A stretch of 64,000 nucleotides of DNA from Paraescarpia echinospica (Eukaryota > Annelida > Polychaeta > Sabellida > Siboglinidae). Shown piece by piece: positions 1 through 11,030 of this stretch; position 1 is the stretch's first letter, and the number at the start of each line of letters is the position of its first letter. The translations under genes were made by a program, and so were the position numbers. The stretch is taken from NCBI GenBank assembly GCA_020002185.1, contig CM034533.1, forward strand, positions 73,682,805 to 73,746,804. The letters are read 5' to 3'. The notes under the pieces were generated by a model. It had not been told where the DNA came from. It made no database searches and saw only the letters and a list, made by a program, of their open reading frames with translations.

Positions 1-922
1 TCGGCCACGAAAACGGGTGTTCCTAGTTGTTTCCAGCACTCGGCAACGTTCTATTAACTGACTAGTCTGTATATATTGTGGTTCCAATGTTATGATCTTA
101 TGAGGTCTCATTCAACTAGCCAGCCTTTTCAGAACATTATCGCCAAGCCGACCTTTCTATGCTGGCACTGAGGGTGGTCACTGCCAGGGTGCTTGTCGTC
201 CTCAGTGGTTCTTTTATGTCCCAAATTGAGTGTATGTGGGCGACGTTGACGGTGACGTTGGGTGCTCGATTTTAGACGGTGAGTCATCAGTCTTAACTTG
301 AATATAGGCTGTAACGCAATTATTCAGCGTTTTAAAACTTTTATGCGGTATTCGCCCACATACACAGATACTGGCGAACGTACTGTACTGCGTCTCGTAG
401 TTTGCAACGCCATTACGTCGTCAATCATGCGAATCATGGGATTCATAACCGATTGCATGTTTACAACCAGTTCATAATTTGTCGGTTGTTGGAATGCCTG
501 CATTTTGATATTGCCTTGTGTGCGGTTAATTAATAATTTGTACGTTTGCTAAATTCACTTGCGTTAGTTGGCGACTGTGCGATTGTATACGGTTGTTTAC
601 GACTACGTTAACTCTAACGCGATTTTTGGATTCAGTATCGCCATCTAGCGGGTTTCCTAAGTATTCTTGAACACATATCGCCATCTGGCGATTTTAAAGT
701 ACCTCGTTTTTCGCCGTTTGTTTACATTCGTTTGCTAGTACACTGTCAATAGTGTGTCCAGTGGACCAATTACTGTATCATTGGTTTACTCTGTTGTGCT
801 ACTTTTATTTGCTTGCCTTTTCAGTCTTTAATTTGCTAATTGTGTATCTTCTGCACATTTCATTTAGCTATTTAACTGTTGGCCTTCGGCTTGGTATGAT
901 GTTTTTTTTTTTACCTTTCAGC

Positions 923-1501
923 ATGAACAATGGATGTTACCCTGTTAAAGTGGTGTTCTATGGCCACAGTTTCGTTTGTAGATTACAGTTGTTTATGAAC
1001 AGGGAGGAAACTCGCAATTTTGGACTTTGCACTGACGGCCATTTGGTCTCCTGTGTAGGGCAGGGAGGAATGACAACTGCCCACCTGGAACATAAGACGC
1101 ATTTGGTTGGCCGCATGTGCCCTCATGTTGTTTTCCTTAATATTGGGACTAATGACTTGGCGTCAGGTTACTCGATCGAACGTCTGATAGGGCGGGTATT
1201 GGGTGCTGCTCATATCTTGGTATCCAAATACCATGTCAAACAGGTGGTAATTTTGGAAATTCTTCGCAGATTACCGACAGGCAAGTACTCCTGCCCAGTA
1301 GATTTTAACGAACGTGTTGTACTGTACAATACGTTACTGAAAGAAAGAACTGATGCAGCCGGCCCCCGGAATTCATGCATCATACAATTCCACCATCACC
1401 AGGGTCTTGTGGACAACTGGCAACAATTTCTTATGACAGATGGCGTGCATTTGAATGAACTTGGTTTGACCAAGTATTACAGGTCTCTGCATAAGCTGTA
1501 A
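923..1501 (+). CDS. SGNH/GDSL-family hydrolase ORF of the retroelement
   Basis: A 192-residue ORF. The sequence shows SGNH blocks: block I FYGHSF (residues 12-17, GHS replacing GDS), block III GTND (75-78) and block V DGVH (173-176) with the Asp and His of the catalytic triad. I chose the ATG at 923 because it directly follows a strong splice-acceptor-like stretch (a run of T, then acctttcag). The open frame extends upstream to 752, but that part is hydrophobic and low-complexity. SGNH hydrolases hydrolyse esters, and in YR retroelements their role is unknown. The ORF is intact while the downstream retroelement genes are not. It could also be a domesticated or separate gene. Confidence 0.7.
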   Translation: MNNGCYPVKVVFYGHSFVCRLQLFMNREETRNFGLCTDGHLVSCVGQGGMTTAHLEHKTHLVGRMCPHVVFLNIGTNDLASGYSIERLIGRVLGAAHILVSKYHVKQVVILEILRRLPTGKYSCPVDFNERVVLYNTLLKERTDAAGPRNSCIIQFHHHQGLVDNWQQFLMTDGVHLNELGLTKYYRSLHKL

Positions 1502-2119
1502 TTAAATACTCATCACCCAATATTGTTGGAGACCTTGCTCCATAGACTTTGATTCATCAAGCCAACAGTTGTTACATTTGCAGTGTCACACCAATGACGT
1601 ACCATGCAGTATCTTTATCTTATGTTTTCCTACATGTTGTTCTTTGATAGGAGATCCTGATGAGTGATGAACTTTGGATTCATTATGATGCCTCAAAATC
1701 CACATTCTACAATATTTCTTTCAGGATTTTCCTATTGTATACCTGGCTGGTTTGATTGATGTACCTGGTAACTTACACTCCAGGGACGTTATGTTTAACC
1801 ATGTCATTCTTTCAGGACCAGGTAGTCAGGCTGGCCGACACTCATCATGACTACAGGGGTGTACATATTTATATACACTAAAATAATTGTGCTTGACTTT
1901 GTGCTAGCAGATGTGCACTTTACATTTATGTGTATCCTACCAAATGCATACATATGAACGTGGCCATGACTTTAGCTTGGAGTTTAGTGTGCATAATAAT
2001 TTGCTTCCTTCTCAATTTTCTCCAGGATGTGCTGTTAAGCTGACCGTACTAGTAACTACTGTGTTTGTACAGTGAGGGTGACAGGCCACTCTTCCTTTCC
2101 ATGCACTAATCATACATTT

Positions 2120-3720
2120 ATTTGTGGGGATTGTAGGTGGTCAGGACAGGGTGATGATGTGTTTTCACAGCCATGTTGCTGAGCCTTGTATGAACAGGCC
2201 ATATCGTAGACCACGTCTCTATTGTTGGGCTTGCAAAGTGGTCGGCCCAGGGTGATGATGTGTTTCCACATCCATGTATGCTATGAGCCTGGTTGCACGA
2301 ACAGGCCATGTTGTAGACCACACATTGATTGTTCGGCTTGCAAGGTGGTTGGCCCAGGGTGATGTGTTTCCACACCCATGTATGCTTTGAGCCTGCTTGC
2401 ATGAACAGGCCATGTTGTAGACCACACATTGATTGTCGGGCTTGCAAAGTGGTCGGCCCAGGGTGATGATGTGTTTCCACATCCATGTATGCTTTGAGCC
2501 TGCTTGTACGAACAGGCCATGTTGTAGACCACACATTGATTGTTGGGCTTGTAAGGTGGTTGGCCCAGGGTGATGATGTGTTTCCACATCCATGTATGCT
2601 TTGAGCCTGCTTGCACGAACAGGCCATGTTGTAGACCACACATTGATTGTCGGGCTTGCAAAGTGGTCGGCCCAGGGTGATGATGTGTTTCCACACCCAT
2701 GTATGCTTTGAGCCTGGTTGCACGAACAGGCCATGTGTAGACCACACATTGATTGTCGGGCTTGCAAAGTGGTCGGCCCAGGGTGATGATGTGTTTCCAC
2801 ACCCATGTATGCTTTGAGCCTGGTTGCACGAACAGGCCATGTTGTAGACCACAGAATTGATTGTTGGGCTTGCAAAGTGGTCGGCCCAGGGTGATGATGT
2901 GTTTCCACACCCATGTATGCTTTGAGCCTGGTTGCACGAACAGGCCATGTTGTAGACCACACATTGATTGTCGGGCTTGCAAAGTGGTCGGCCCAGGGTG
3001 ATGATGTGTTTCCACACCCATGTATGCTTTGAGCCTGGTTGCACGAACAGGCCATGTTGTAGACCACACATTGATTGTTGGGCTTGCAAAGTGGTCGGCC
3101 CAGGGTGATGTGTGTTTCCACACTCATGTATGCATTGAGCCTGGTTGCACGAACAGGCCATGTTGTAGACCACACATTGATTGTTGGGCTTGCAAAGTGG
3201 TCGGCCCAGGGTGATGATGTGTTTCCACACCCATGTATGCTTTGAGCCTGGTTGCACGAACAAGCCATGTTGTAGACCACACATTGATTATTGGGCTTGC
3301 AAGGTGGTTGGCCCAGGGTGATGTGTTTCCACACCCATGTATGCTTTGAGCCTGGTTGCACGAACAAGCCATGTTGTAGACCACACATTGATTGTTGGGC
3401 TTGCAAGGTGGTTGGCCCAGGGTGATGTGTTTCCACACCCATGTATGCTTTGAGCCTGGTTGCACGAACAGGCCATGTTGTAGACCACACATTGACTGTT
3501 GGGCTTGCAAGGTGGTCGGTCCAGGGTGATGATGTGTTTCCACACCCTTGTTGTTGAGCTTTGTTGCATGAACAGGCCTTGTTGTAGACTACACATTTGT
3601 GTTGGGCTTGCAAGGTGGTCGGCCCAGCGTGATGATGAGTTTACACACCCATGTGTTAACCTTCTGTTGTGTGAGCAGGCAAGGTTGTGTAGCACACCGG
3701 TATTGTTGGGCTTGCGTTTA
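2120..3720. repeat. 107-bp minisatellite, about 15 units
   Basis: A tandem array with period 107 bp (104 or 105 bp where a GAT triplet is lost). The landmark tcggcccagggtgatgatg recurs near 2244, 2454, 2668, 2774, 2881, 2988, 3095 and 3203. Units in the middle are nearly identical and those at both ends are diverged. Long open frames across it on both strands are artefacts of a period that is not a multiple of three combined with few stops, so I do not call genes here. The array lies between the SGNH ORF and gag. Confidence 0.95.
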
Positions 3721-4307
3721 CTTACGCCCATATTGTTGAGTGCTATGCGAACTGTAACACATATTGGAGTGTGTTATTTGCGGTCAGGTTACACTTAAGT
3801 GGGACCTACAAATGTTAATGTGAGTTTAAGGTCACTTTTGTAGGTGCGCTGTCATCAACACATACCTACCAGCAGATCTTAATAACCGGATTCACTTTGC
3901 GAATTTCAATTTTTTAGGCGATTGCGGCCTGGTTACAAGCATATATTACCAGCCAGTAGGCCAGCACCACAGCATTATGCCTTTCTCTATTCAGGAAACA
4001 TGTTAACCCATATGCGCGGAAAACTGCCCTGCTGTGTTTTCCCATTTCAGCAATGCCTAAGGTAAAACATGAGAGGAAGGGCAGCCCTCCACCTGCAAGC
4101 AGACACTCCACGAGGCCAACTCGGATGCCTGCGAGACTGGCAGACGACTCGTTGCGCACCACCATTCTCGATCTGCAGCGACAATTGCGGGAAGCTCAAC
4201 CACATCTGACTGAGACTCGCGGCAACGACAACCGTCCCCCCTCAGTTTCGACATCAACACCACTGCCACATTTTGACATGATGATGCCAACAACCGAGAC
4301 GCCCACT

Positions 4308-5580
4308 CCTGCACCCACGGTTCGCACGGATCCCCAAAAACCCTTAAAAACTCTTGAATTTAGAAATTACGTTCAAGGGTACCCAAAAACCCTTGATTAT
4401 CACCCGTTTTCAGAATAAACCCTTGAAAACCATTTAAAATGCGTATTTTTGCTTTAAATGTGCAATTAAGCTATTATATCTCAGCCGTGTCATTGTAATA
4501 GAAATTATTTAATGCGTGCGAAAATAAATGTGTGATTCAAATTCAACGTCGGAACGTCAAAACTAAAAGGCGATTGACAAAACACGAGGAGTGAGTCCAA
4601 GTGACCAAGAATTATATTAATAATTATCCAGTAGATGGCGCCATAAGTACCGATCATACGGGTAACGTTACATACGGGTATTAAGTTGCCATTTTGGAAA
4701 GCGACAAAAGCGTGTTCGTTAAAAATATTATCGGTCGATTTGAATTTGCATTACGATGGCTCCCGAGAATGGAAACTATAAATTTAAAGATGAATGGTTG
4801 GCAATCGTGGAATACAAAGAATGGGTGTGTCGAGACCCGACGGGAAACGTTCGTTCTGCGCGATGTTGATTTTGCGCAAAATCCATCAACATCGGGAACG
4901 GAGGTCGATACAGCCTGGACAGTCATGTTAAAAATGCGACGCACAAGAACAACGTGTCCGCGAAACACAATTAGCAACTGCGCCGCATACTGGCTACACC
5001 AGGAACATGTTTAGTTCGCCAGTTGAGTGAGAAGAAGTGAAAAGCCTGAAAAGACTACCGTGACACTGACAGCAACAGTATATAATGAACGTTATTGTTT
5101 CCTGATTAATTTACTGTATGTAATAAACAGGCAGTTAAAACTTAAGCATCTTCGTCAAGATTGATTTGTTATTTGAATGTTTGGCTAATGATCCCCCTCA
5201 TTGTTCTAAGAAGCCTATTGATTGTGTACAGCACTTTTGAGCAGGCTTTTATGTATGAAAAGAGCGCTTTATAAGTTCGGTATAATAAATAATAATACTA
5301 AGCCTAAGGGTCCTGTGATTGATTGTTCATTTGCTTCATTCATTCCTGAAGTGTGTGCTTGCTTGATTTATTGATGTGTAACCGATCTTTTCAATGGCCG
5401 GTTGATTACTTGTAAACCCCAGGTATGGAATGATTGACTGTTCAGGTAAAAAATGGGGCTGAAAAATTAAATAAATAACTGAAATATACACCTTTGAAAA
5501 CCCTTGAAAATGGCATGTTTTTATATCAAGAAAACCCTTGAATTTAATTGTTAGTTGTCTGTATGAACCCTGCCTGCACC
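4308..5580. mobile_element. Non-autonomous hAT-like transposon with 8-bp target duplication
   Basis: The element spans 4316-5572 (1257 bp) and is flanked by perfect 8-bp direct repeats CCTGCACC (4308-4315 and 5573-5580). Its ends, CACGGTTCGCACGG and the reverse complement CAGGGTTCATACAG, are imperfect inverted repeats of the hAT type. Internal acccttgaa motifs cluster near both ends. Conceptual removal with one target copy restores the gag reading frame, which supports the boundaries. It contains the zinc-finger relic at 4756-4974. A short stretch near 5250-5300 (gcgctttataagttcgg followed by ataata repeats) resembles a LINE 3' tail. Confidence 0.85.
4756..4974 (+). pseudogene. BED/hAT-type zinc-finger relic
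   Basis: A 72-codon frame from ATG 4756 to TAG 4972-4974 with one internal TGA (4867-4869) falling between the two cysteines of the finger. What remains is C-x2-C, then a GGRYSLDSH stretch and a second His five residues on. This resembles the zinc finger at the N-terminus of hAT transposases or of proteins derived from them. No catalytic domain follows, consistent with a non-autonomous element. Confidence 0.5.
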
Positions 5581-6439
5581 TATGCTACAGCCAGGGACAT
5601 CTGCTAACGGGGGCCAGGACACAGACTTTCAAGCTATGCTGGCCAGCACTCTCCAACAAATGACAGGACCGACCCAGTTCGGGCCTAGACAAGGTGAGTC
5701 AGCCATGACTCCCTTTTTGATTTTTGGGGCTACGTTGGACCCCAAGATCAAAGCGATGATCTGGGCCCACCAGTTCATCGAGCTGGGGTCGTTGGCAACA
5801 GCTTCTGAGCCAACAGTGTCCTGGTCCCTCGACCCGCTCAGTCAGCTGCCCCATCCACATATGACGCCAGGCAGGGTGACACCAATCACCAACATTGCAC
5901 ACTGGCTGCGTGCATTCAGTACGTATGCCAGTGTGTACGTAGAACTGCAGAGGCATCAGCAATGTTGACATACATGATGCGAATCATGGACATGCAGAAA
6001 CGCCACGGTGGGATGGCATGGCGCACCTACGATGAGAAGTTTCGGCGTGTCCATGCTTTGTTGCCGTCATTGCCGTGGCAGATCACGAACTGGGATTTAG
6101 CCATGGACACCGTCCATGGTGATGCATCCCCACTGGCTGCACCCCGATCACACCGGCCTTTTCGCCAGAACCGCCGGCAACCAGGACCGGCAGACTCAGG
6201 TGTATGCTTCGCTTGGAACAGTAATGGCAAATGTGCCAACAGGCATTGCCGCTACAGGCATGCCTGCAGTGTCTGTGGCAGAAAAGGACACGCCAAAGTC
6301 AACTGTTATTCTGTCAAGAGATCTCCCCAGAAGCCTCCCAACTCCAGTCCTACCCCACAGGCTGGCAACGTACCTAGTCGAGTACGAAAGGGTTAAGCGA
6401 AACCGATTAATCCATGGGTTTTTCTTCGGTTTCCGCATC

Positions 6440-7897
6440 CCATCAACCATCACATGCAGTTCCCAGAATAATCAGTATGTCAATCATCCTTCAGCCCTAA
6501 AGCACCACCAGTTTGTCACCACTAAACTAGCACCAGAAGTAGCAGCGGGCAGAATAGCAGGTCCTTTCTCCACTCCTTCACCAGTAGGTGTAGTGCTGTC
6601 GCCTCTCGGTGTGGTAGACAAGAAGGCACCAGGCCAATTTCGACTAATTCACGACTTAAGTTTTCCTAAAGGGAACAGTGTCAATTCCCACATAGCAAAA
6701 GTACACTCAGAAGTACATTATGAATTGCTAGATGACTGTGTCATGATAATCCGTGAGATTGGACAAGGCTGCCTTGTTGCTAAAGCAGACATTCAAGAAG
6801 CATTTTGTATTATCCCTATTCACCCTGCCGATCACAGACTCCTCGGCATGACATGGCAAAGTAAATATTATTTTGATAAATGTCTACCAATGGGTTGCAG
6901 CACTTCATGCCAAACATTTGAACGTTTTGCCTACGCTTTGCAGTGGATTCTTTCGACTAAATTCCATGTGGAGTACCTGTCTCATATATTAGATGACTTT
7001 ATTTTTTCGGACCTGCTCAGTCTACCCAGTGCACTAGGGGGTCTTCAGTCCTTCCTGGCATTAGCTACTTCTCTTCACATTCCTATTAATTCCAACAAAA
7101 CTGTGCTGCCTTCATCCGTGGTTACTTTACATAGTTGATACGATTGCTATGCAGTTGCGCTTACCGCAGGATAAGTTGATCGATGCACGGCATAAGATAA
7201 ATTCACTTTATCGTTGGAAGAAAGCTTCTTTACACGACATCCGTTCTCTTCTTGGCATTTTGTGTTTCGCATGCAGAACAGTCGTGGCCGGTAGAACGTT
7301 TCTCCGAAGAATCCATGACTTAACATGAGGCATCCAGGGAAAATACCACATGATTCGTATTAACCAGGAAGCTAGGAAAGATCTGGCTGCATGGAAGTTG
7401 TTTTTTGACAACTTCAATGGCATCTCTCTCTGTCTGCCTAATACTTGGACTTATCCAACTGTATTCGGTTGCATTCTGATGCCAGTGGGTTTGGGTTTGC
7501 AGCAGTTTTGGTCGGCCGGTGGTTCCAGGGTTCTTTCCCCACATCATGGGCTCATGTTAACATTGCTATCAAGGAACTATTACCCATTGTTCTAGCTGTC
7601 CGTGTGTGGGCCACACTTCTTGCAAACTCACGCATACTGTTTATGTGTGACAACATGAGTGTGGTTTCCATCATTAATTCACAGACGTCCAAAAATGTAA
7701 ATATCATGAACCTGACTCGGGAACTCGTTGTAACTGGTATGAGATACAACATCCAGTTTGCATCTAAACATGTGCCTGGAAAAACCAACATTACTGCCAA
7801 TGCCCTATCTCATTTCCAGAACGATTCTGCACACAAGGAGGCTCCTTGGCTCAACCACCAGCCGGACTGCTTACCAACAGACTATCTTCCCTGGTGA
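6440..7897 (+). pseudogene. YR-retroelement reverse transcriptase and RNase H
   Basis: The reverse transcriptase lies in the frame open from 6116 to 7138. It has SPLGVVDKK, FRLIHDLSFPKG, KADIQEAF (catalytic Asp), LPMGCSTS and a variant LDDF in place of YxDD. From about 7140 to 7440 the thumb/connection region continues through frameshifts and a stop at 7327 (LPQDKLID, SLLGILCFACR, HMIRIN). RNase H is open at 7445-7897 (SDASGFG, IKELLPIV, CDN, HVPGKTN). These motif variants are typical of Ngaro/DIRS rather than Gypsy elements. At least two lesions make it non-functional. Confidence 0.8.
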
Positions 7898-7899
7898 AC

Positions 7900-8900
7900 A
7901 CTGCAGGTGGCTTCATTGCAGCATCTTTGGCCCCTTCCACCCGTAGGATATATTCATAAGCGGTAGCCCAGTTGCATGACTTCGCTGTAACTACTTTTCC
8001 AGGAGAATCTTGGTTTCCTGCCTCTGTTCCCTTAATTGGTAATTTTATTGCCCATCTCCTCAGTACAGGATTGTCACCAGCCTCAGTCACTTCTCGTATG
8101 TCAGCAATTGCATTTTTTCACAAATTATTCCAGTTCCCAGACTCAACTGGTAATTTTTAATCAGACACATACTTCTAGGGGCTCACAAACAGTTGTCAAA
8201 ATTTGATACTAGGCCCCCGATTACCATACCTATTCTACATGCACTTTATGATTCCTCAGGACACGTGACTCAGACACCTTATCATGCTAGCCTAGTTCGA
8301 GTTATCTACCTGCTAATGTTTCATGGTTTCCTTCGCATCGGTGAAGTCACTAAATCTCAGAATAACATAAACATATCCCAGGTAACAATTCTTTCGGACA
8401 CCCTAGTGATAGTTTTTCAACAGGCAAAACACCAATTTTGATCACACATTTCCATCTCAATTCCACACTCACGGACTAGGTACTGCCCAGTTGCGGCTTT
8501 ATCTGAGTACATCTCTCAATGGGGTCATGCTTCAGGCCCACTATTCTGTGACTCAGATATGTCACCAATCACCCCTCATCAGCTAAATTCTTGGCTATCT
8601 TTCTCGTTAGCGTGGTCATCTCTCCACAATCAAAATATAAAATCTCACAGTTTTCAAATCGGGGCAGCAACATATGCTTCAGCTCATGGATATTCCGACT
8701 CCTAAATCCAGAGGATGGGCCGTTGGAAATCCTTGGCATTCAAAAAATATATCCGGATTACTTCTTTCGAAACATTTTAAAGATATATGGGACTTTGATA
8801 TATCTCAAACCATGGAGTTGGGAGACTTTATTCAAATGTATCTTTTCCATGATTATCTGGTTCATTTCTGTATAACATTGACAATTAGCTGGGTTAACAT
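7900..8900 (+). pseudogene. Tyrosine recombinase of the retroelement
   Basis: Three frame-shifted pieces. 7972-8160 is the N-terminal core-binding part (GNFIAHLLSTGLSPASVTSR). 8193-8441 carries the first catalytic Arg in MFHGFLRIGE. About 8650-8790 encodes GAATYASAHGYSDS, a stop, then IQRMGRWKS and KKYIRI, matching the second Arg/His-Trp and Tyr boxes. The enzyme would integrate the circular cDNA. Stops and frame changes inactivate it. Confidence 0.7.
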
Positions 8901-9477
8901 TGGGATTACGTCAGAAACTCTGGTGTCTACCTTACCACAATCTCGACCAAGCCCACTAGCTGATGATTTGTTGGGTCAATTTATCACAATTGGTGGTATT
9001 CCGACTACTATGCATTCATGTATGTTCATGCTTATATATTAGTTGATAGGTAACAGTCATATACATACGTATTCACAATATGTATACACTATTTGTTGGT
9101 CGCGGAGGTTGGGGGCCCTGGTGCGCGCTCAGCTCTTCAGCTTTTGGCCGGGAGTAGATGCACGTAGCCGGTCACCCCTTAGCCGCGGCTCCCTCACATA
9201 CATTTGATATGTATGTGTTCATATTTTAGTAGATATATGTGTGCAATTCTAGGCACATTTAGCACTTGAAGGTGGTACTAAGGAGGTGAGGAGAGCTTAT
9301 CTACGTTTCTTGCTTTTCAGCTTTGGGCCGGAAGTTAGGGCATAGATTTGTTTGTTCATCCTATCCCTAAGGTACTTTCACTGTGTAGCAGGCATCATAG
9401 TGTAATAATTATTTGGTTTATATTACTTCGTGAAAACATTTAAAAAAAAAAATGTTAAGAAAATCAATGGTTTTATG

Positions 9478-9556
9478 TGAGGATTGAACCGGTATCGCCC
9501 AATTGTAAAATAAATGACAAGAAACCAAGGTGTCTATCAACTGAGCTAGCGGCACC
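9478..9556 (-). repeat. tRNA-derived SINE-like head
   Basis: Read on the minus strand, GGTGCCGCTAGCTCAGTTGATAG starts at 9556 and contains a good A box. GGTTCAATCC (9490-9481) is a good B box. The 3' acceptor strand does not pair with the 5' GGTGCCG, so it is not a functional tRNA gene. It fits the Pol III head of a SINE or an old tRNA pseudogene. Confidence 0.45.
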
Positions 9557-10735
9557 AAACGAAATTCACTGACTAATTTAAGTTGTTATGATAAATTGTA
9601 CAACTTCTCCTTCATATATCGATATTCTAGTGATATTATGAGATTATACACGTTACTTTCTGTAGCTGGATACAATATATGTTTGCTATGTGTGTTTATT
9701 GGTGTAGATTATCTCCCGTTGGTTGCATTCGATATAATTATTCTGAAACCGAGCCCAAGCTCGGCAAACCCTAGTCGACTTGTAGGCCCATTCGCATTCA
9801 TTTTCATTGTTTTGAATAAAATTGGACTCATGTGGAACCGTAAAATAACTGCTTGTTCCTCTATGATGACTAGTGTTTGTATTACATCGGAATATCGCAC
9901 AATAACTCATTTTGACGCTCGTTTCGACCCAAAAGCTATCCTTATAAACATGCTCTGAATGCATGGAAAGGTTCGGCCTGATACGAGTGTGGGTCATATG
10001 TGACGTCACATCTCGGCATCCCGAAAAGCGTGCCAAAAATATGCATATATATTGAATAGTCGAGGCTATGTTTGGCGGAGAGAGATCGTAGAAATTGGTG
10101 GTGCAGAAAAGTTGATAAACAAGTGGAATTGCTGATTAATAAGTAATATTCTTGCCTTAATATCATTCATAAAGTAGCAGTAAAAATATATTGAGTAACA
10201 GTTGTGCTTAAAGTTAGTTAGATAAAGTATTTTAGAACAATTTTGTCTAGTGGGAGATAATAGGGTAAGTTAGCCTACGATAAGTTTGTAAACAAGATTT
10301 AACAAACCTCATTAAGTGGTAGAATATACAGGTGATAAAGTAACAAACATAAAACTACTTACATAAGATAATATATGTGTAAGCCAGTACCTGCTAGATA
10401 TTTTGATTATGTATGTATGTAGCTAGTGTCCCAAGTATTCACTATGGCGTGGTATAATCTAAATAAATAAGGCAGTCTAGCGTAAAGTAACTGATTTTAT
10501 TTAAATTAGGTCACTACCGGTAACGTTAGCATTTCCGACAGGATAAATTGTCAGCCGTGACTATAACCAAAAACTGTAACTGAAATAAACAAGGCAATCT
10601 TACGTAAAGTGTAACATTTGTGCACAGTAAACAGTCTTCTTAAAGACTACATTGACAGCGAATAGTGTAAACGCAGTTGACTAAACTATTTTAAATAGCT
10701 AATTAGATTATTATTATTATTAAATAAATTCTGAT
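9557..10735. other. No recognisable gene
   Basis: AT-rich sequence. The open frame at 9596-9958 and its antisense frames lack family motifs, and I do not support them as genes. Confidence 0.5.
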
Positions 10736-11030
10736 ATGGCACCTTGCAAGTGGCAAGTCAAGGCAAAAAGACACTTGGTGTGCGACGACTGCCACAGTTG
10801 GGTGGATTTTGCTCTATCCGGCTGTGGGAAGTCATGGGCAGAGACCAAGGAAGAGTTGGAAGGTTGAATGTCTGGAGAAGGAGGTAGCTAGGTTGGTAGA
10901 TATTGTGAAGGGGATGGAGATGAGAATCAACAAGGAGACAGGTAGAATGGAGAAACGACAGGGAGGAAGACGACAGAGAGAGAGAGAGAGAGAGAGTTGG
11001 GAATACTGTGAGACTGAAGGAGCAGAGTAG
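10736..11030 (+). pseudogene. Possible PHD-like ORF1 fragment of a LINE
   Basis: From ATG 10736 the frame encodes a Cys-rich segment with CDDCHSWVDF and GCGKSW, like the PHD-type finger at the start of ORF1 in several non-LTR retroelements. A stop follows at about 10866. A neighbouring frame then encodes a charged helical stretch (LEKEVARLVDIVKGMEMRI). The assignment is weak because only about 45 residues are informative. Confidence 0.35.
10975..10996. repeat. (AG)n microsatellite
   Basis: An uninterrupted run of AG dinucleotides. Confidence 0.95.

Larger units (their letters stand above)
4053..6396 (+). pseudogene. Retroelement gag, split by a hAT insertion and frameshifted
   Basis: The ATG at 4053 follows an acceptor-like tttcccatttcag. 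The first part runs to 4315, is interrupted by the element at 4316-5572, and resumes in the same frame at 5581. A frameshift near 5935-5960 moves the rest into another frame, which ends at 6396. The C-terminal part has a Cys/His cluster followed by a CCHC zinc knuckle (CSVCGRKGHAKVNC). The YDEKFRR stretch upstream resembles YR-retroelement gag. It would be an RNA-binding capsid-like protein. It is not functional as it stands. Confidence 0.75.
700..9400 (+). mobile_element. Decayed Ngaro/DIRS-type tyrosine-recombinase retroelement
   Basis: On one strand there is an SGNH hydrolase ORF, a gag with zinc knuckle, a reverse transcriptase with RNase H and a tyrosine recombinase. This is the gene set of YR retroelements of the Ngaro/DIRS group, in which SGNH hydrolase ORFs are known. 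No LTRs or integrase of the Gypsy type are present. All three core genes are broken by stops or frameshifts, and gag carries a hAT insertion. The ends are approximate because I could not define the split direct repeats. A partly repeated block (cagctt-gggccgg near 9135 and 9317) may belong to the 3' repeat system. Confidence 0.75.

Noticed and set aside
2118..3731. Long open frames of up to 464 codons on both strands
   Set aside because: They are readings through the 107-bp minisatellite in successive frames and have no family signature.
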